Of a stretch of DNA of 64,000 bases, positions 47,625 to 57,159 are shown piece by piece. The notes beneath the pieces were generated by a model. The model saw only the letters and a list, made by a program, of their open reading frames with translations, did no database searches and had not been told where the DNA came from. A program made the position numbers and the translations under genes. The stretch comes from Flavobacterium flabelliforme (GTDB lineage Bacteria; Bacteroidota; Bacteroidia; Flavobacteriales; Flavobacteriaceae), in NCBI RefSeq assembly GCF_017948675.1, contig NZ_JAGFBU010000004.1, positions 62,001 through 126,000 on the forward strand. Reading direction: 5' to 3'. Position 1 is the stretch's first letter. Each line of letters begins with the position of its first letter.

Positions 47625-48779
47625 TTGAAGTTAATTAGAAAGATTAAATTCTTATATATAATCCTATTTTTACTTTTTTCTTTATCCATTTTTTCTCAAT
47701 CAAATACTAAATTTGTTGTTATTCTAGATGCGGGACATGGTGGTAAAGATCCAGGAAATTCCTATAATGGATTTATAGAAAAAGAAATTGCTCTAAAAAC
47801 TGCATTGAAATTAGAAAAATATCTTAAAAAAGAAAAAGACATCGATGTAATTCATACCAGAAAAACAGATGTTTTTATCGAATTAGTAGATAGACCCAGA
47901 AAAGCAAATACGCTTCATGCCAATTTATTTGTATCTATACATTGTAATTCAGTAAAAAATCCCATCCCTTATGGTACTGAAACTTTTGTTATGGGGTTAA
48001 CCAGAAGTCAGGGGAATCTAGAAATTGCTAAACAAGAGAATTCTGTAATATTGTTTGAGAAAAACTATAAGCAAACTTATAAAGGATTTGATCCCAAAAA
48101 ACCTGAAACGCTTATAGGATTAAAGATGTTACAAGAGGATTTCTTAGATCGAAGTATTCAATTGGCCTCTAAGATCGAAAATAATTTTATAAATCAACTA
48201 AATCGTAAATCAAGAGGTATAAAACAAACTCCTTTATGGGTTTTAGACGCTGCTTATATGCCAAGTGTATTGATCGAATTAGGCTTTTTATCTAATAAAA
48301 AAGAAGGACTCTATCTTAATTCTGCTGCGGGTCAAGAAAATATGGCCAAAGCTATTGCTACTGCAATTATTTCCTATAAAAAAGAATATTTTGGTTCTGG
48401 TTACAATAAAAACATGGAACAAAGTAAATCCAAAAAAGGAAATGCTACATCAACAAAAGAAAAAGCAAAAAATAGTGTTCTTGAGGAGACAAATAATAAA
48501 AAAGAACTAAAGGTTGAAGATGATGGCATTCTCTTTAAAGTTCAGTTTGCGGCGGGAAAGCAAAATCTTAAATTAGTTCCGTCAAACTTTAAAGGATTAA
48601 AAAACGTATCGGTAAGATCTACTAAAGCAAGCTTTTATAAATATTCCTATGGAGCCACATCAGATTACAGTGAAGCCAAAAAGAATTTGAAAGAAGTGCA
48701 ATCCAAAGGCTATTCTTCAGCGTATATAATTGCATTCAAAGACGGAAAAAATATTAGTCTTGAAGAAGCGCTTAAATAA
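47625..48779 (+). CDS. N-acetylmuramoyl-L-alanine amidase (Amidase_3), second of two
   Basis: 384 residues and clearly a paralog of the preceding gene. It has a signal peptide (KIKFLYIILFLLFSLSIFSQ), zinc motif LDAGHGGKDPG, SIHCNS, and IELGFLSN, then a similar C-terminal FKVQFAAG domain. The start is TTG at 47625, since no ATG lies near the signal peptide. It is 49 bases after the first amidase, probably from a duplication. The linker is richer in Lys and Ser than in the first copy. Confidence 0.9.
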   Translation: MKLIRKIKFLYIILFLLFSLSIFSQSNTKFVVILDAGHGGKDPGNSYNGFIEKEIALKTALKLEKYLKKEKDIDVIHTRKTDVFIELVDRPRKANTLHANLFVSIHCNSVKNPIPYGTETFVMGLTRSQGNLEIAKQENSVILFEKNYKQTYKGFDPKKPETLIGLKMLQEDFLDRSIQLASKIENNFINQLNRKSRGIKQTPLWVLDAAYMPSVLIELGFLSNKKEGLYLNSAAGQENMAKAIATAIISYKKEYFGSGYNKNMEQSKSKKGNATSTKEKAKNSVLEETNNKKELKVEDDGILFKVQFAAGKQNLKLVPSNFKGLKNVSVRSTKASFYKYSYGATSDYSEAKKNLKEVQSKGYSSAYIIAFKDGKNISLEEALK

Positions 48780-48829
48780 TAGTAACAAGTCAAATATTTT
48801 ATATTAAATTTGTAAAAAATACTTAAATT

Positions 48830-49795
48830 TTGAAAATAACACGAGAAATTAAAACAGCTATTTTAGTTATAGCATCTATATTATTATTTATTTGGGGCTA
48901 CAGTTTCCTTAAAGGAAGAGACCTATTTACTAATTACAAAACTTTTTATGTTGAATATAAAAGTGTAGAAGGTTTGGCTACCTCTGCTCCAGTTACTTTA
49001 AATGGTTTAGTCGTGGGTAAAGTAAGTAGTATTACTATTAATGAAAACACAGGTGCTTTGTTGGTAGAATTACAGTTAAAAACTGATTTCCCAATCTCTC
49101 AATCTAGTGTGGCATCTATTTATGAGCCCGGTTTTATTGGTGGAAAACAAATTGCAATAATCCCGAACTTTGCTGATAAAACTTTAGCAGTTGATGGACA
49201 AAAGTTACAAGCAGGTGTGAAAATGGGTCTTACTGATAAAGTAGGAGATCAATTAGCGCCACTACAAGAAAAGCTTGAGAAATTATTAGGTAGTACTGAA
49301 AAATTAATTTCTGGACTTAATAATGTTTTAGACCAGAAAGGGCAACAAGATTTAAAACTTACGCTAGCTGAATTGAGCAAAACCATAGAACAATTTCATA
49401 TTGCTTCAAAAAGTGTAAATGGTTTATTAGATACTAATAAAACTCAAATAAACGGAGTTGTTACTAACTTTAGTAAAATAAGTGATGATTTTTCTAAAAT
49501 ATCTTCCTCTCTTAATAAAGCAGATTTAGGTAAAACAGTACAAAATCTAAATACAACTTTAGCAAAAGTCGATGGTATTGTTACTGGTTTAGAATCTGGA
49601 AAAGGTTCTATGGGTAAATTACTAAACGATGAAGCTTTTTATCAAAATATTAAAACTTCAACAAAAGAACTAGAATTATTATTACAAGATGTACGACTTA
49701 ACCCAACACGTTACGTTAATATATCTGTTTTTGGAAAGAAAAATAAACCTTATGTGGCTCCTGAAAAGGACTCTGTATCTACTGTAAAAAATTAG
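48830..49795 (+). CDS. MlaD/MCE-type lipid-transport protein
   Basis: 321 residues: one N-terminal membrane helix (about 8-27), an MCE domain (about 35-115, with YKSVEGLATSAPVTLNGLVVGKVSSI) and a coiled-coil-like tail. MCE proteins carry lipids between membranes as hexamers, with MlaE/F partners that are not in this window. The start is TTG at 48830; no ATG fits. It stands between the amidase pair and the Fe-S gene pair, a neighbourhood familiar in flavobacteria. Coupling to the Fe-S genes is only by position. Confidence 0.88.
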   Translation: MKITREIKTAILVIASILLFIWGYSFLKGRDLFTNYKTFYVEYKSVEGLATSAPVTLNGLVVGKVSSITINENTGALLVELQLKTDFPISQSSVASIYEPGFIGGKQIAIIPNFADKTLAVDGQKLQAGVKMGLTDKVGDQLAPLQEKLEKLLGSTEKLISGLNNVLDQKGQQDLKLTLAELSKTIEQFHIASKSVNGLLDTNKTQINGVVTNFSKISDDFSKISSSLNKADLGKTVQNLNTTLAKVDGIVTGLESGKGSMGKLLNDEAFYQNIKTSTKELELLLQDVRLNPTRYVNISVFGKKNKPYVAPEKDSVSTVKN

Positions 49796-49800
49796 TAATT

Positions 49801-51135
49801 ATGAGTTATTTAGACAATATTTTATTTGCAATCCTTTTAATTATTGGATTTGGTTATTTTTTCAGAAGTGTTCAAAAGATACGAAGAAACATCAATCTTG
49901 GTACTGATGTAAATCGATCTGATAATCCAAAAGCAAGATGGACTAATATGGCTATGATTGCTTTAGGTCAGTCTAAAATGGTTAAAAGACCAGTTGCAGG
50001 AATACTACATATTATAGTTTATTTAGGTTTTATAATTATTAATATTGAATTATTAGAAATTATAATTGATGGCCTTTTTGGAACACATCGTATTTTCGCG
50101 TTTTTAGGAACTACTTATAATGTTCTAATCGCTTCTTTTGAAATTTTAGCAGTTTTAGTATTAGTTGCTGTTTCTGTTTTTTGGATCAGAAGAAATGTTA
50201 TTAAATTAAAAAGATTCATTAGCTCTGATTTAAAGGGTTGGCCAAAAAGTGATGGTAATTATATCTTATATTTTGAAGTCGTTTTAATGACTTTATTTTT
50301 ATTGATGAATGCCTCAGATTTGCATTTACAAAATGTACCAGGTGGTTTTTCTCACTTTATTAAAGCAGGTTCTTTTCCTGTAAGTCAATTTATTGCTCCT
50401 ATATTTAACGGAGTTTCTAATGAGTCAGTGATGCTAATGACTGAGATTTTCTGGTGGTTGCATATTACAGGCATCTTGATTTTTATGAACTATTTGTATT
50501 TCTCTAAACACTTACATATTCTTTTAGCATTCCCTAATACCTATTTTGCCAATCTAAAACCTTTAGGACAGTTTGATAATTTAGAATCAGTAACTAAGGA
50601 AGTAAAATTAATGATGGATCCTAATGCCGATCCATTTGCCGCGGCACCTGTTGATGAAAATGCAGCGCCAAGTAAATTTGGAGCAAGTGATGTTCAAGAT
50701 TTAAACTGGGTTCAATTACTAAATGCTTACACATGTACAGAATGTGGTAGATGTACCTCTGTTTGTCCAGCTAATATTACAGGAAAAAAACTTTCTCCTC
50801 GAAAAATTATGATGGATACAAGAGACAGACTTGTAGAAGTAGGAAAAAATATAGATGACAATAAAGGAGTTTTTGTACCAGACAATAAATCATTATTAAA
50901 CGATTATATTTCTCCTGAAGAGCTGTGGGCTTGTACTTCATGTAATGCATGTGTTGAGGAATGTCCAGTAAACATAAGTCCGCTTTCTATTATAATGGAC
51001 ATGAGACGTTATTTAGTTATGGAGCAATCTGCAGCACCAATGCCTTTGAATGCAATGATGACAAATGTTGAGAATAATGGTGCGCCATGGCAATACAATC
51101 AGCAAGACAGATTGAATTGGAAAAATGAAAATTAA
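49801..51135 (+). CDS. Membrane-bound 4Fe-4S oxidoreductase (HdrC/GlpC-like)
   Basis: 444 residues. Helices at about 5-20, 60-85, 95-125, 155-175 and 220-240 anchor it in the membrane. Two 4Fe-4S motifs follow: CTECGRCTSVCP starting at Cys312, and CTSCNACVEECP starting at Cys378. It resembles the HdrC/GlpC part of heterodisulfide-type or lactate/glycolate-type complexes. The next gene is the matching cysteine-rich subunit, so the two probably pass electrons to quinone. The donor is unknown. Confidence 0.88.
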   Translation: MSYLDNILFAILLIIGFGYFFRSVQKIRRNINLGTDVNRSDNPKARWTNMAMIALGQSKMVKRPVAGILHIIVYLGFIIINIELLEIIIDGLFGTHRIFAFLGTTYNVLIASFEILAVLVLVAVSVFWIRRNVIKLKRFISSDLKGWPKSDGNYILYFEVVLMTLFLLMNASDLHLQNVPGGFSHFIKAGSFPVSQFIAPIFNGVSNESVMLMTEIFWWLHITGILIFMNYLYFSKHLHILLAFPNTYFANLKPLGQFDNLESVTKEVKLMMDPNADPFAAAPVDENAAPSKFGASDVQDLNWVQLLNAYTCTECGRCTSVCPANITGKKLSPRKIMMDTRDRLVEVGKNIDDNKGVFVPDNKSLLNDYISPEELWACTSCNACVEECPVNISPLSIIMDMRRYLVMEQSAAPMPLNAMMTNVENNGAPWQYNQQDRLNWKNEN

Positions 51136-51203
51136 TCGAAAGTAAATTAGTAATACTAAATAAAGTTAAAATTACATTTTAACCATTTGAAAAAAACAAC
51201 GTT

Positions 51204-51995
51204 ATGTCAGAGAATTTAATAGTGCCAACAATGGCCGAAATGTTAGCTCAGGGTAAACAACCAGAAGTTTTATTTTGGGTGGGTTGTTCCGGAAGTTTTG
51301 ATGATAGAGCCAAAAAAATAACCAAAGCATTTGTTCGTATTTTAAACCGCGCTAATATTTCTTTTGCAGTTTTAGGTACTGAAGAAAGTTGTACTGGAGA
51401 TCCAGCCAAAAGAGCTGGAAATGAATTTCTATTTCAAATGCAAGCCATGATGAATATCGAGGTTTTAAATGCATATGAAGCAAAAAAAATTGTTACTGCT
51501 TGCCCACATTGTTTCAATACTCTAAAAAATGAATACCCAGAATTAGGTGGTGTATATGAAGTAGTTCATCATACAGAATTTCTAAAATCTTTACTAGATG
51601 ATGGAAGACTTACTATTGAAGGCGGACAGTTTAAAGGAAAACGTATTACTTTTCATGACCCTTGTTATTTGGGAAGAGCAAATAAAGTATACGAAGCTCC
51701 AAGAGATTTAATTCTTAAGCTAGATGCTGAGTTAGTAGAGATGAAACGTTCTAAAGCTAATGGATTATGCTGTGGTGCAGGTGGAGCTCAGATGTTCAAA
51801 GACGCAGAACCTGGTAACAAAGAAATAAATGTTGAAAGAACAGAAGATGCCTTAGAAACACAATCAGAAATAATTGCCACAGGTTGCCCTTTTTGTAATA
51901 CTATGATGACTGATGGTATCAAGGTTAAAGAAAAAGAAGGTGATGTAAAAGTAATGGATATTGCGGAGTTAATTGCTAATGCACAGGATTTGTAA
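51204..51995 (+). CDS. Cysteine-rich Fe-S protein (HdrB/CCG domain)
   Basis: 263 residues. Two cysteine-rich CCG-type motifs are visible: GCSGSFDDR with CPHCFNTL, and DPCYLGRANK with NGLCCGAGGAQMF and CPFCNTMM. These bind a noncubane cluster in HdrB-type subunits. It is 68 bases after the membrane Fe-S gene and is its natural partner. No signal or membrane segment, so it sits on the cytoplasmic side. The electron source may be an electron-transfer flavoprotein or a hydroxy-acid oxidase, but no such gene is in view. Confidence 0.88.
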   Translation: MSENLIVPTMAEMLAQGKQPEVLFWVGCSGSFDDRAKKITKAFVRILNRANISFAVLGTEESCTGDPAKRAGNEFLFQMQAMMNIEVLNAYEAKKIVTACPHCFNTLKNEYPELGGVYEVVHHTEFLKSLLDDGRLTIEGGQFKGKRITFHDPCYLGRANKVYEAPRDLILKLDAELVEMKRSKANGLCCGAGGAQMFKDAEPGNKEINVERTEDALETQSEIIATGCPFCNTMMTDGIKVKEKEGDVKVMDIAELIANAQDL

Positions 51996-52026
51996 GTAAT
52001 AAGACTAACTTTTATTAGATTGTATT

Positions 52027-52803
52027 ATGGTTTATAAAGGCATACTATATTTCATAATAATGCTAATTAGTTTTAGTATACATGCTCAAACTATTGATAA
52101 GTTTAATATTCAGGATAGTCTTGATTTAAAAACAAATAAACAACTGCATTTTAAAGTAAAGCAGCTAATTATTCCATCAGTTTTAATAGGCTATGGAATT
52201 ATAGGAATTGGTAATGATCAATTAGAATCTTTTAATTCTCAAATTAGAGAAGAGGTTCGAGAAGACATTGACAAAAAGTTTACTATTGATGATTTTTCAC
52301 AATATGTACCATTGGCTTCTGTATATGCTTTAGATGCTTTTGGGATCAAAGGCAAAAATAACTTTAGAGATAAAACGATAATTTTGGCTACCTCTTATTT
52401 GATTATGGGAATAGCGGTTAATAGTTTTAAACATACTTTTAAGGTTGAAAGACCTGATGGTTCAAGCATGAATTCTTTTCCTTCAGGACATACAGCTACT
52501 GCTTTTATGGGTGCTGAGTTGTTGTATCAAGAATATAAGGACACCTCAATATGGTATGGTATATCCGGATATTTAGTAGCAGCAGGTACTGGAGCATTTA
52601 GAATGTATAATAATAAACATTGGCTTACCGATGTAGTTGCTGGAGCAGGGATTGGTATATTGAGTACAAAAGCAGCCTATTGGTTGTATCCTACAGTAAA
52701 TAATTTGTTGTCTTCAAAAAAAAATAATACGAATAAAAAAACAGTATTTATACCTTATTATGATGGTAAACAAGTAGGATTTGGACTTGTCTCTGCATTT
52801 TAA
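52027..52803 (+). CDS. PAP2-family phosphatase, first of two
   Basis: 258 residues with a signal peptide ending SIHAQ. The PAP2 signature is split in the usual way: KHTFKVERPDG, then SFPSGHTATAF (catalytic His) and KHWLTDVVAGAGIG. Members dephosphorylate lipid phosphates such as undecaprenyl diphosphate or phosphatidic acid. The substrate is unknown. A second PAP2 gene lies at 56489, beyond the GH3 gene. Confidence 0.9.
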   Translation: MVYKGILYFIIMLISFSIHAQTIDKFNIQDSLDLKTNKQLHFKVKQLIIPSVLIGYGIIGIGNDQLESFNSQIREEVREDIDKKFTIDDFSQYVPLASVYALDAFGIKGKNNFRDKTIILATSYLIMGIAVNSFKHTFKVERPDGSSMNSFPSGHTATAFMGAELLYQEYKDTSIWYGISGYLVAAGTGAFRMYNNKHWLTDVVAGAGIGILSTKAAYWLYPTVNNLLSSKKNNTNKKTVFIPYYDGKQVGFGLVSAF

Positions 52804-52835
52804 TAGTTGGTAAAAATCAATAAAAAATAAATATT

Positions 52836-53318
52836 ATGTACGTTCCTTTTGAAAATTTACCCGAAGAATCTAAAATTTGGATTTATCAATCGAATAGAAA
52901 ATTTTCGGATGCCGAATTTTCTGAAATAGAAACAGCTTTACAATCTTTTCTTGAAGAATGGGCAGCACATGGTACGAGTTTAGAATCATCTTACCAATTA
53001 AAATACAATCGATTTATTATAATTGCCGTAAATCAAGACGTTCAGGCGGCTACAGGTTGTTCTATCGATTCTTCAGTAGAGTTTATCCAGAGTTTAGAAC
53101 AGAAATATGGTGTTGATTTACTGGATAAAATGAATGTTACTTTTAAGTTAGGGGAACATATTGCTCATAAACCACTGATTGATTTCAAAAAAATGGTAAA
53201 GGATAAAGCCGTTACAGAGAATACTATTGTATTTAATAATTTGGTAAATAATATCGAAGAATTTAATGAATCATGGGAAGTTCCTGCAATTGATAGCTGG
53301 CATAGCCGTTTCTTTTAA
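52836..53318 (+). CDS. Conserved hypothetical protein (often labelled ABC transporter ATPase)
   Basis: 160 residues, no signal peptide. It opens MYVPFENLPEESKIWIYQSNR and has the phrase QAATGCSIDSSVEFIQSLEQKYG. The family is common in flavobacteria and is sometimes labelled ABC transporter ATPase, but I see no Walker A, Walker B or LSGGQ motif here, so that label looks wrong. It is transcribed with its neighbours (32 and 15 base gaps). Function is unknown. Confidence 0.75.
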   Translation: MYVPFENLPEESKIWIYQSNRKFSDAEFSEIETALQSFLEEWAAHGTSLESSYQLKYNRFIIIAVNQDVQAATGCSIDSSVEFIQSLEQKYGVDLLDKMNVTFKLGEHIAHKPLIDFKKMVKDKAVTENTIVFNNLVNNIEEFNESWEVPAIDSWHSRFF

Positions 53319-53333
53319 AATTATAACTATCCA

Positions 53334-56330
53334 ATGAGAAAAATAGGCATCAAAATATTTACCTTTTATGTCTTATTTCTTTTTGTTGCTACTAGTTGTG
53401 TTGGTACAAAAATTAATAAGAATAAAATACTTGTAACCAACGTTCCCGTCAAAGCTCAAAACCTTGATAGCATTGCCATTACTAATACTCCAATACTTTT
53501 TGATTTAGTTTCTGAAGGTGAAAAATGGGTAGATAGTGTTTATAACGGAATGTCTTTAGATGAAAAAATAGGGCAATTATTCATGATTGCAGCTTATTCG
53601 AATAAAGATGCTAAACATTACGCTGCTATTGATAAACTCATTCAAGAAAATAAAATAGGCGGATTAATTTTTTTTCAAGGTGGACCTGTTCGTCAAGCTA
53701 AATTAACAAATAGGTATCAAGCTTTGTCAAAAACACCTTTATTTATAGGTATTGATGCAGAGTGGGGATTAGGCATGCGCATTGATTCTACCTATCGCTA
53801 TCCTTGGAATATGACCCTTGGAGCCATTCAGGACATGCAATTAATAGAAAAACTTGGTAACCAGATGGGAATGCAAAGTAAACGATTGGGTTTACAGTTT
53901 AATTTTGCTCCCGTTTTAGATATTAATTCTAATCCCAAAAATCCTATTATTGGATTTCGTTCTTTTGGAGAAGATAAATTTAAGGTTACTGACCACGCTA
54001 TTGCTTTGATGAAAGGAATTCAAAGTCAGGATATATTTGCCACTGGAAAACATTTTCCTGGTCATGGTGATACCTCAAAAGATTCACATAAAGAATTGCC
54101 AACAATAAATGCGTCAAGAGAAAGGTTAGAAGAACTTGAATTCTATCCCTATCATAAAATGTTTCATGAAGGTCTTTCATCAGTTATGGTGGGGCATTTA
54201 AATGTTCCTAGTTTAGAATCACGACCTAATTTTCCTTCTTCTCTTTCATGTAATATTGTTACAAATGTGCTTCAAAAAGAATTAGGTTTTAAAGGGCTTA
54301 TTTTCACAGATGCTTTAAACATGAAAGGAGTAAGTGATTTTAAAGTTCCTAGTGAAGTTAATTTTGAAGCCTTTATGGCTGGAAATGATATTTTATTATT
54401 TCCTGAAAATGTTCCTGCTACAATTCAGAAATTTAAGCTCGCTTTTTCCCTTGATTTATTCACGGAGGAAAGATTGGCTTTTTCTGTAAAAAAAATTCTC
54501 AAGTTTAAATACAAAGCTGGTTTGAACTCCTATAAACCCATTGAAACAGAAAATTTATATTCGGATTTAAATTTGGTATCAAATGAGGCGCTACAATATC
54601 AATTGTATGAAAATGCCATTACAGTATTAAAAAATACAGATGCAGTATTGCCTATCAAAAATTTGGATAAACAAAAGATAGCTTATGTAAAAATTGGTGA
54701 TGATAACAATGATAAGTATGTATCAACGCTTCAAAAATATGCTGATGTTACTGTAGTAGATGATAAAAATATAGACAGTTTGCAGGTTAAATTAAGTTCT
54801 TACACAACTGTAATAATTGGCTATCATAAATCTGATATTGCCTTCAAGAATGATGATTTAAGAGTAGATGAGTTACTTAAGATAGTTGCTTTGGCTAAGA
54901 ATAATAATGTGATTTTAAACGTTTTTGCCAAACCTTATTCATTGTTGGCATTTGATAATTTTGATAGTATTGAAGGATTGGTAGTTTCTTATCAAAATAG
55001 TCCTATTTCTCAAATTGTTTCTGCTGAATTAATTTTTGGTGCGATTGAAGCAAAAGGTAAATTACCCGTTTCTATTAATTCTTTTTTTAAAGTTAATGAT
55101 GGACTTTCAACAGAAAAACTAAATCGATTAGGATTTACTACTGCAGAAAATGTTGGTATGAATTCCCAAATATTGTCAAAAATTGATGGTATTGCCAATA
55201 AAGCAATTGCGGATAAGATGACACCTGGAATTCAGGTTTTAGTAGCCAAAGCAGGTAAGGTAATTTACCAAAAATCATTTGGATATCACACTTACGATAA
55301 AAAGATTAAAGTTCAAAATTCGGATATTTATGATGTAGCATCATTAACTAAAATTTTGGGCACTTTGCCCAATGTTATGATAGCTTATGATCAACATAAA
55401 ATAAATTTGGGAACTACATTGGGATCAATGTCTCCTATTTTTAAGGATTCTAATAAACAAAATATCAGTTTCAAGGATTTATTGTCACATTATGCTGGAT
55501 TGCCTGCTGGATTACCATTTTATAAAGCTGCATTGAATAAGTCTAAAAAACCATCTGAAGATTATTTTAGAAAAATACCGGAAGTTAATTTTACAAAACA
55601 GTTAGGAGATAGTCTATTTATTAGAAATGATTTTAGCGATACCATCATGAAAATGATTGTAAAAAGTAAAATTTCCATAAAAAAAGAATATAAATATAGT
55701 GATTTAACCTTCATGATCTTGAAGGATTATTTAGAGAAAACAACTGGTAAAACATTAGATGTTTTAATTCAAGAAAATTTTTATCGTTCGTTAGGTATGA
55801 ATAATTCTAGTTTTAATCCATTGGCAAAATTTGATAAAAATAGAATTCCACCAACAGAAACAGATGCTTATTTCCGTCATCAGCTTTTGCAAGGATATGT
55901 AAATGATTTAACAGCTGCTTTAGAAGGCGGTGTTTCAGGACATGCAGGTGTATTTTCAAATGCTATGGATGTTGCTAAAATAATGGAACTTTATCTACAA
56001 AAAGGAAGTTACGGAAATCAACAATATTTTTCTGAAAAAACATTTGATGATTTTAACACTTGTTACTTTTGTGCAGAAGGAAATAGGCGAGGCGTAGGTT
56101 TTGACAAGCCTCAACTAGGTACTTCGGGTCCTACCTGCGGATGTGCTTCAATGACTAGTTTTGGTCATACCGGTTACACTGGTACAATGGCTTGGGCAGA
56201 TCCAGAAACTCAAATTGTGTATGTATTTTTATCTAATAGAACTTTTCCAGTAGCTACAGAAAATAGATTGTCTAAGGCTAGCATTCGTGAAAACATACAG
56301 CAAGTTATTTATGATGCAATTATTAGGTAA
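53334..56330 (+). CDS. Glycoside hydrolase family 3 / beta-lactamase-type serine hydrolase fusion lipoprotein
   Basis: 998 residues. Lipoprotein signal with Cys22 (ATSC). The GH3 domain (about 60-400) has the NagZ-type KHFPGHGDTSKDSHKELP loop and a nucleophile Asp in FTDALNMKG. NagZ releases N-acetylglucosamine from muropeptides. The C-terminal part (about 610-998) is a penicillin-binding-protein-like serine hydrolase with S670-L-T-K673 and HTGYTG. The fusion joins sugar and peptide-side cleavage. It is exported, unlike cytoplasmic NagZ, so it should act in the periplasm or at the surface. Confidence 0.9.
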   Translation: MRKIGIKIFTFYVLFLFVATSCVGTKINKNKILVTNVPVKAQNLDSIAITNTPILFDLVSEGEKWVDSVYNGMSLDEKIGQLFMIAAYSNKDAKHYAAIDKLIQENKIGGLIFFQGGPVRQAKLTNRYQALSKTPLFIGIDAEWGLGMRIDSTYRYPWNMTLGAIQDMQLIEKLGNQMGMQSKRLGLQFNFAPVLDINSNPKNPIIGFRSFGEDKFKVTDHAIALMKGIQSQDIFATGKHFPGHGDTSKDSHKELPTINASRERLEELEFYPYHKMFHEGLSSVMVGHLNVPSLESRPNFPSSLSCNIVTNVLQKELGFKGLIFTDALNMKGVSDFKVPSEVNFEAFMAGNDILLFPENVPATIQKFKLAFSLDLFTEERLAFSVKKILKFKYKAGLNSYKPIETENLYSDLNLVSNEALQYQLYENAITVLKNTDAVLPIKNLDKQKIAYVKIGDDNNDKYVSTLQKYADVTVVDDKNIDSLQVKLSSYTTVIIGYHKSDIAFKNDDLRVDELLKIVALAKNNNVILNVFAKPYSLLAFDNFDSIEGLVVSYQNSPISQIVSAELIFGAIEAKGKLPVSINSFFKVNDGLSTEKLNRLGFTTAENVGMNSQILSKIDGIANKAIADKMTPGIQVLVAKAGKVIYQKSFGYHTYDKKIKVQNSDIYDVASLTKILGTLPNVMIAYDQHKINLGTTLGSMSPIFKDSNKQNISFKDLLSHYAGLPAGLPFYKAALNKSKKPSEDYFRKIPEVNFTKQLGDSLFIRNDFSDTIMKMIVKSKISIKKEYKYSDLTFMILKDYLEKTTGKTLDVLIQENFYRSLGMNNSSFNPLAKFDKNRIPPTETDAYFRHQLLQGYVNDLTAALEGGVSGHAGVFSNAMDVAKIMELYLQKGSYGNQQYFSEKTFDDFNTCYFCAEGNRRGVGFDKPQLGTSGPTCGCASMTSFGHTGYTGTMAWADPETQIVYVFLSNRTFPVATENRLSKASIRENIQQVIYDAIIR

Positions 56331-56488
56331 TAAATCAATATGCTTTATTTTCCTTTTTAATTGTAGAATAATTATTAAATTGATTTTAGATTTCTAAAGT
56401 TTAAGCTACTAAAATCTAATGTTTGTTTTCTAAATCCTATGAGTTTTTTTAATCAGAATATGTTACATTTGATAGGAAAAATTTCGGT

Positions 56489-57133
56489 ATGAATACAAGG
56501 ACTCCTTTTTTGAAAATCATTAACTTTTTGGGATTGTTTTTTTGTGTCAGTCTTATGAATGCACAAAACATAGATGTCGATATTTTGCATAATATTAATG
56601 TAAACAGAAATACATCCTTAGACGGCACATTTAGAGTTGTTACCAATAGTGCTTTACCCATTAGTATTGCAACCCCTTTAATTATTTATTCTGTAGGACT
56701 TATAAAAAAAGACAGCACTACCAAAAAGACAGCCTTATTTATTGGTGAATCATTTGTAGTTTCGGCTTTTATTACTACTGCTTTAAAATATACAACAAAA
56801 AGGCAACGTCCTTTTAATGCATACGCTGATATTGAAAAAGGAACTGCCGGACCTGGGTTTTCATTTCCTTCAGGGCATACCTCTGTAGCATTTGCCACTG
56901 CCACATCATTAAGTATGGAATATCCAAAATGGTATATTATTGCTCCTTCATTTGCATGGGCTTCTGCCGTTGGGTATTCTAGAATGCACTTGGGTGTTCA
57001 TTATCCTTCTGATGTTTTAGCAGGAGCAATAATAGGTAGTGGATCGGCTTACCTGAGTTATAAATTAAATAAGTGGATCAATAAGAACAGTAATGAAGAA
57101 CAAAAGATTCTTAAAAACAACGAATTGAAATAG
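56489..57133 (+). CDS. PAP2-family phosphatase, second of two
   Basis: 214 residues with a signal peptide ending LMNAQ. Signature residues are in KYTTKRQRPFNA, FPSGHTSVAFATA and RMHLGVHYPSDVLAGA, so all three PAP2 motifs are intact. It is shorter than the first PAP2 gene and only about as similar as family members usually are. The gap before it is 158 bases and the MFS gene follows after 26 bases. Confidence 0.9.
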   Translation: MNTRTPFLKIINFLGLFFCVSLMNAQNIDVDILHNINVNRNTSLDGTFRVVTNSALPISIATPLIIYSVGLIKKDSTTKKTALFIGESFVVSAFITTALKYTTKRQRPFNAYADIEKGTAGPGFSFPSGHTSVAFATATSLSMEYPKWYIIAPSFAWASAVGYSRMHLGVHYPSDVLAGAIIGSGSAYLSYKLNKWINKNSNEEQKILKNNELK

Positions 57134-57159
57134 CTTTTACGAAATAAAATTATCGAAAG

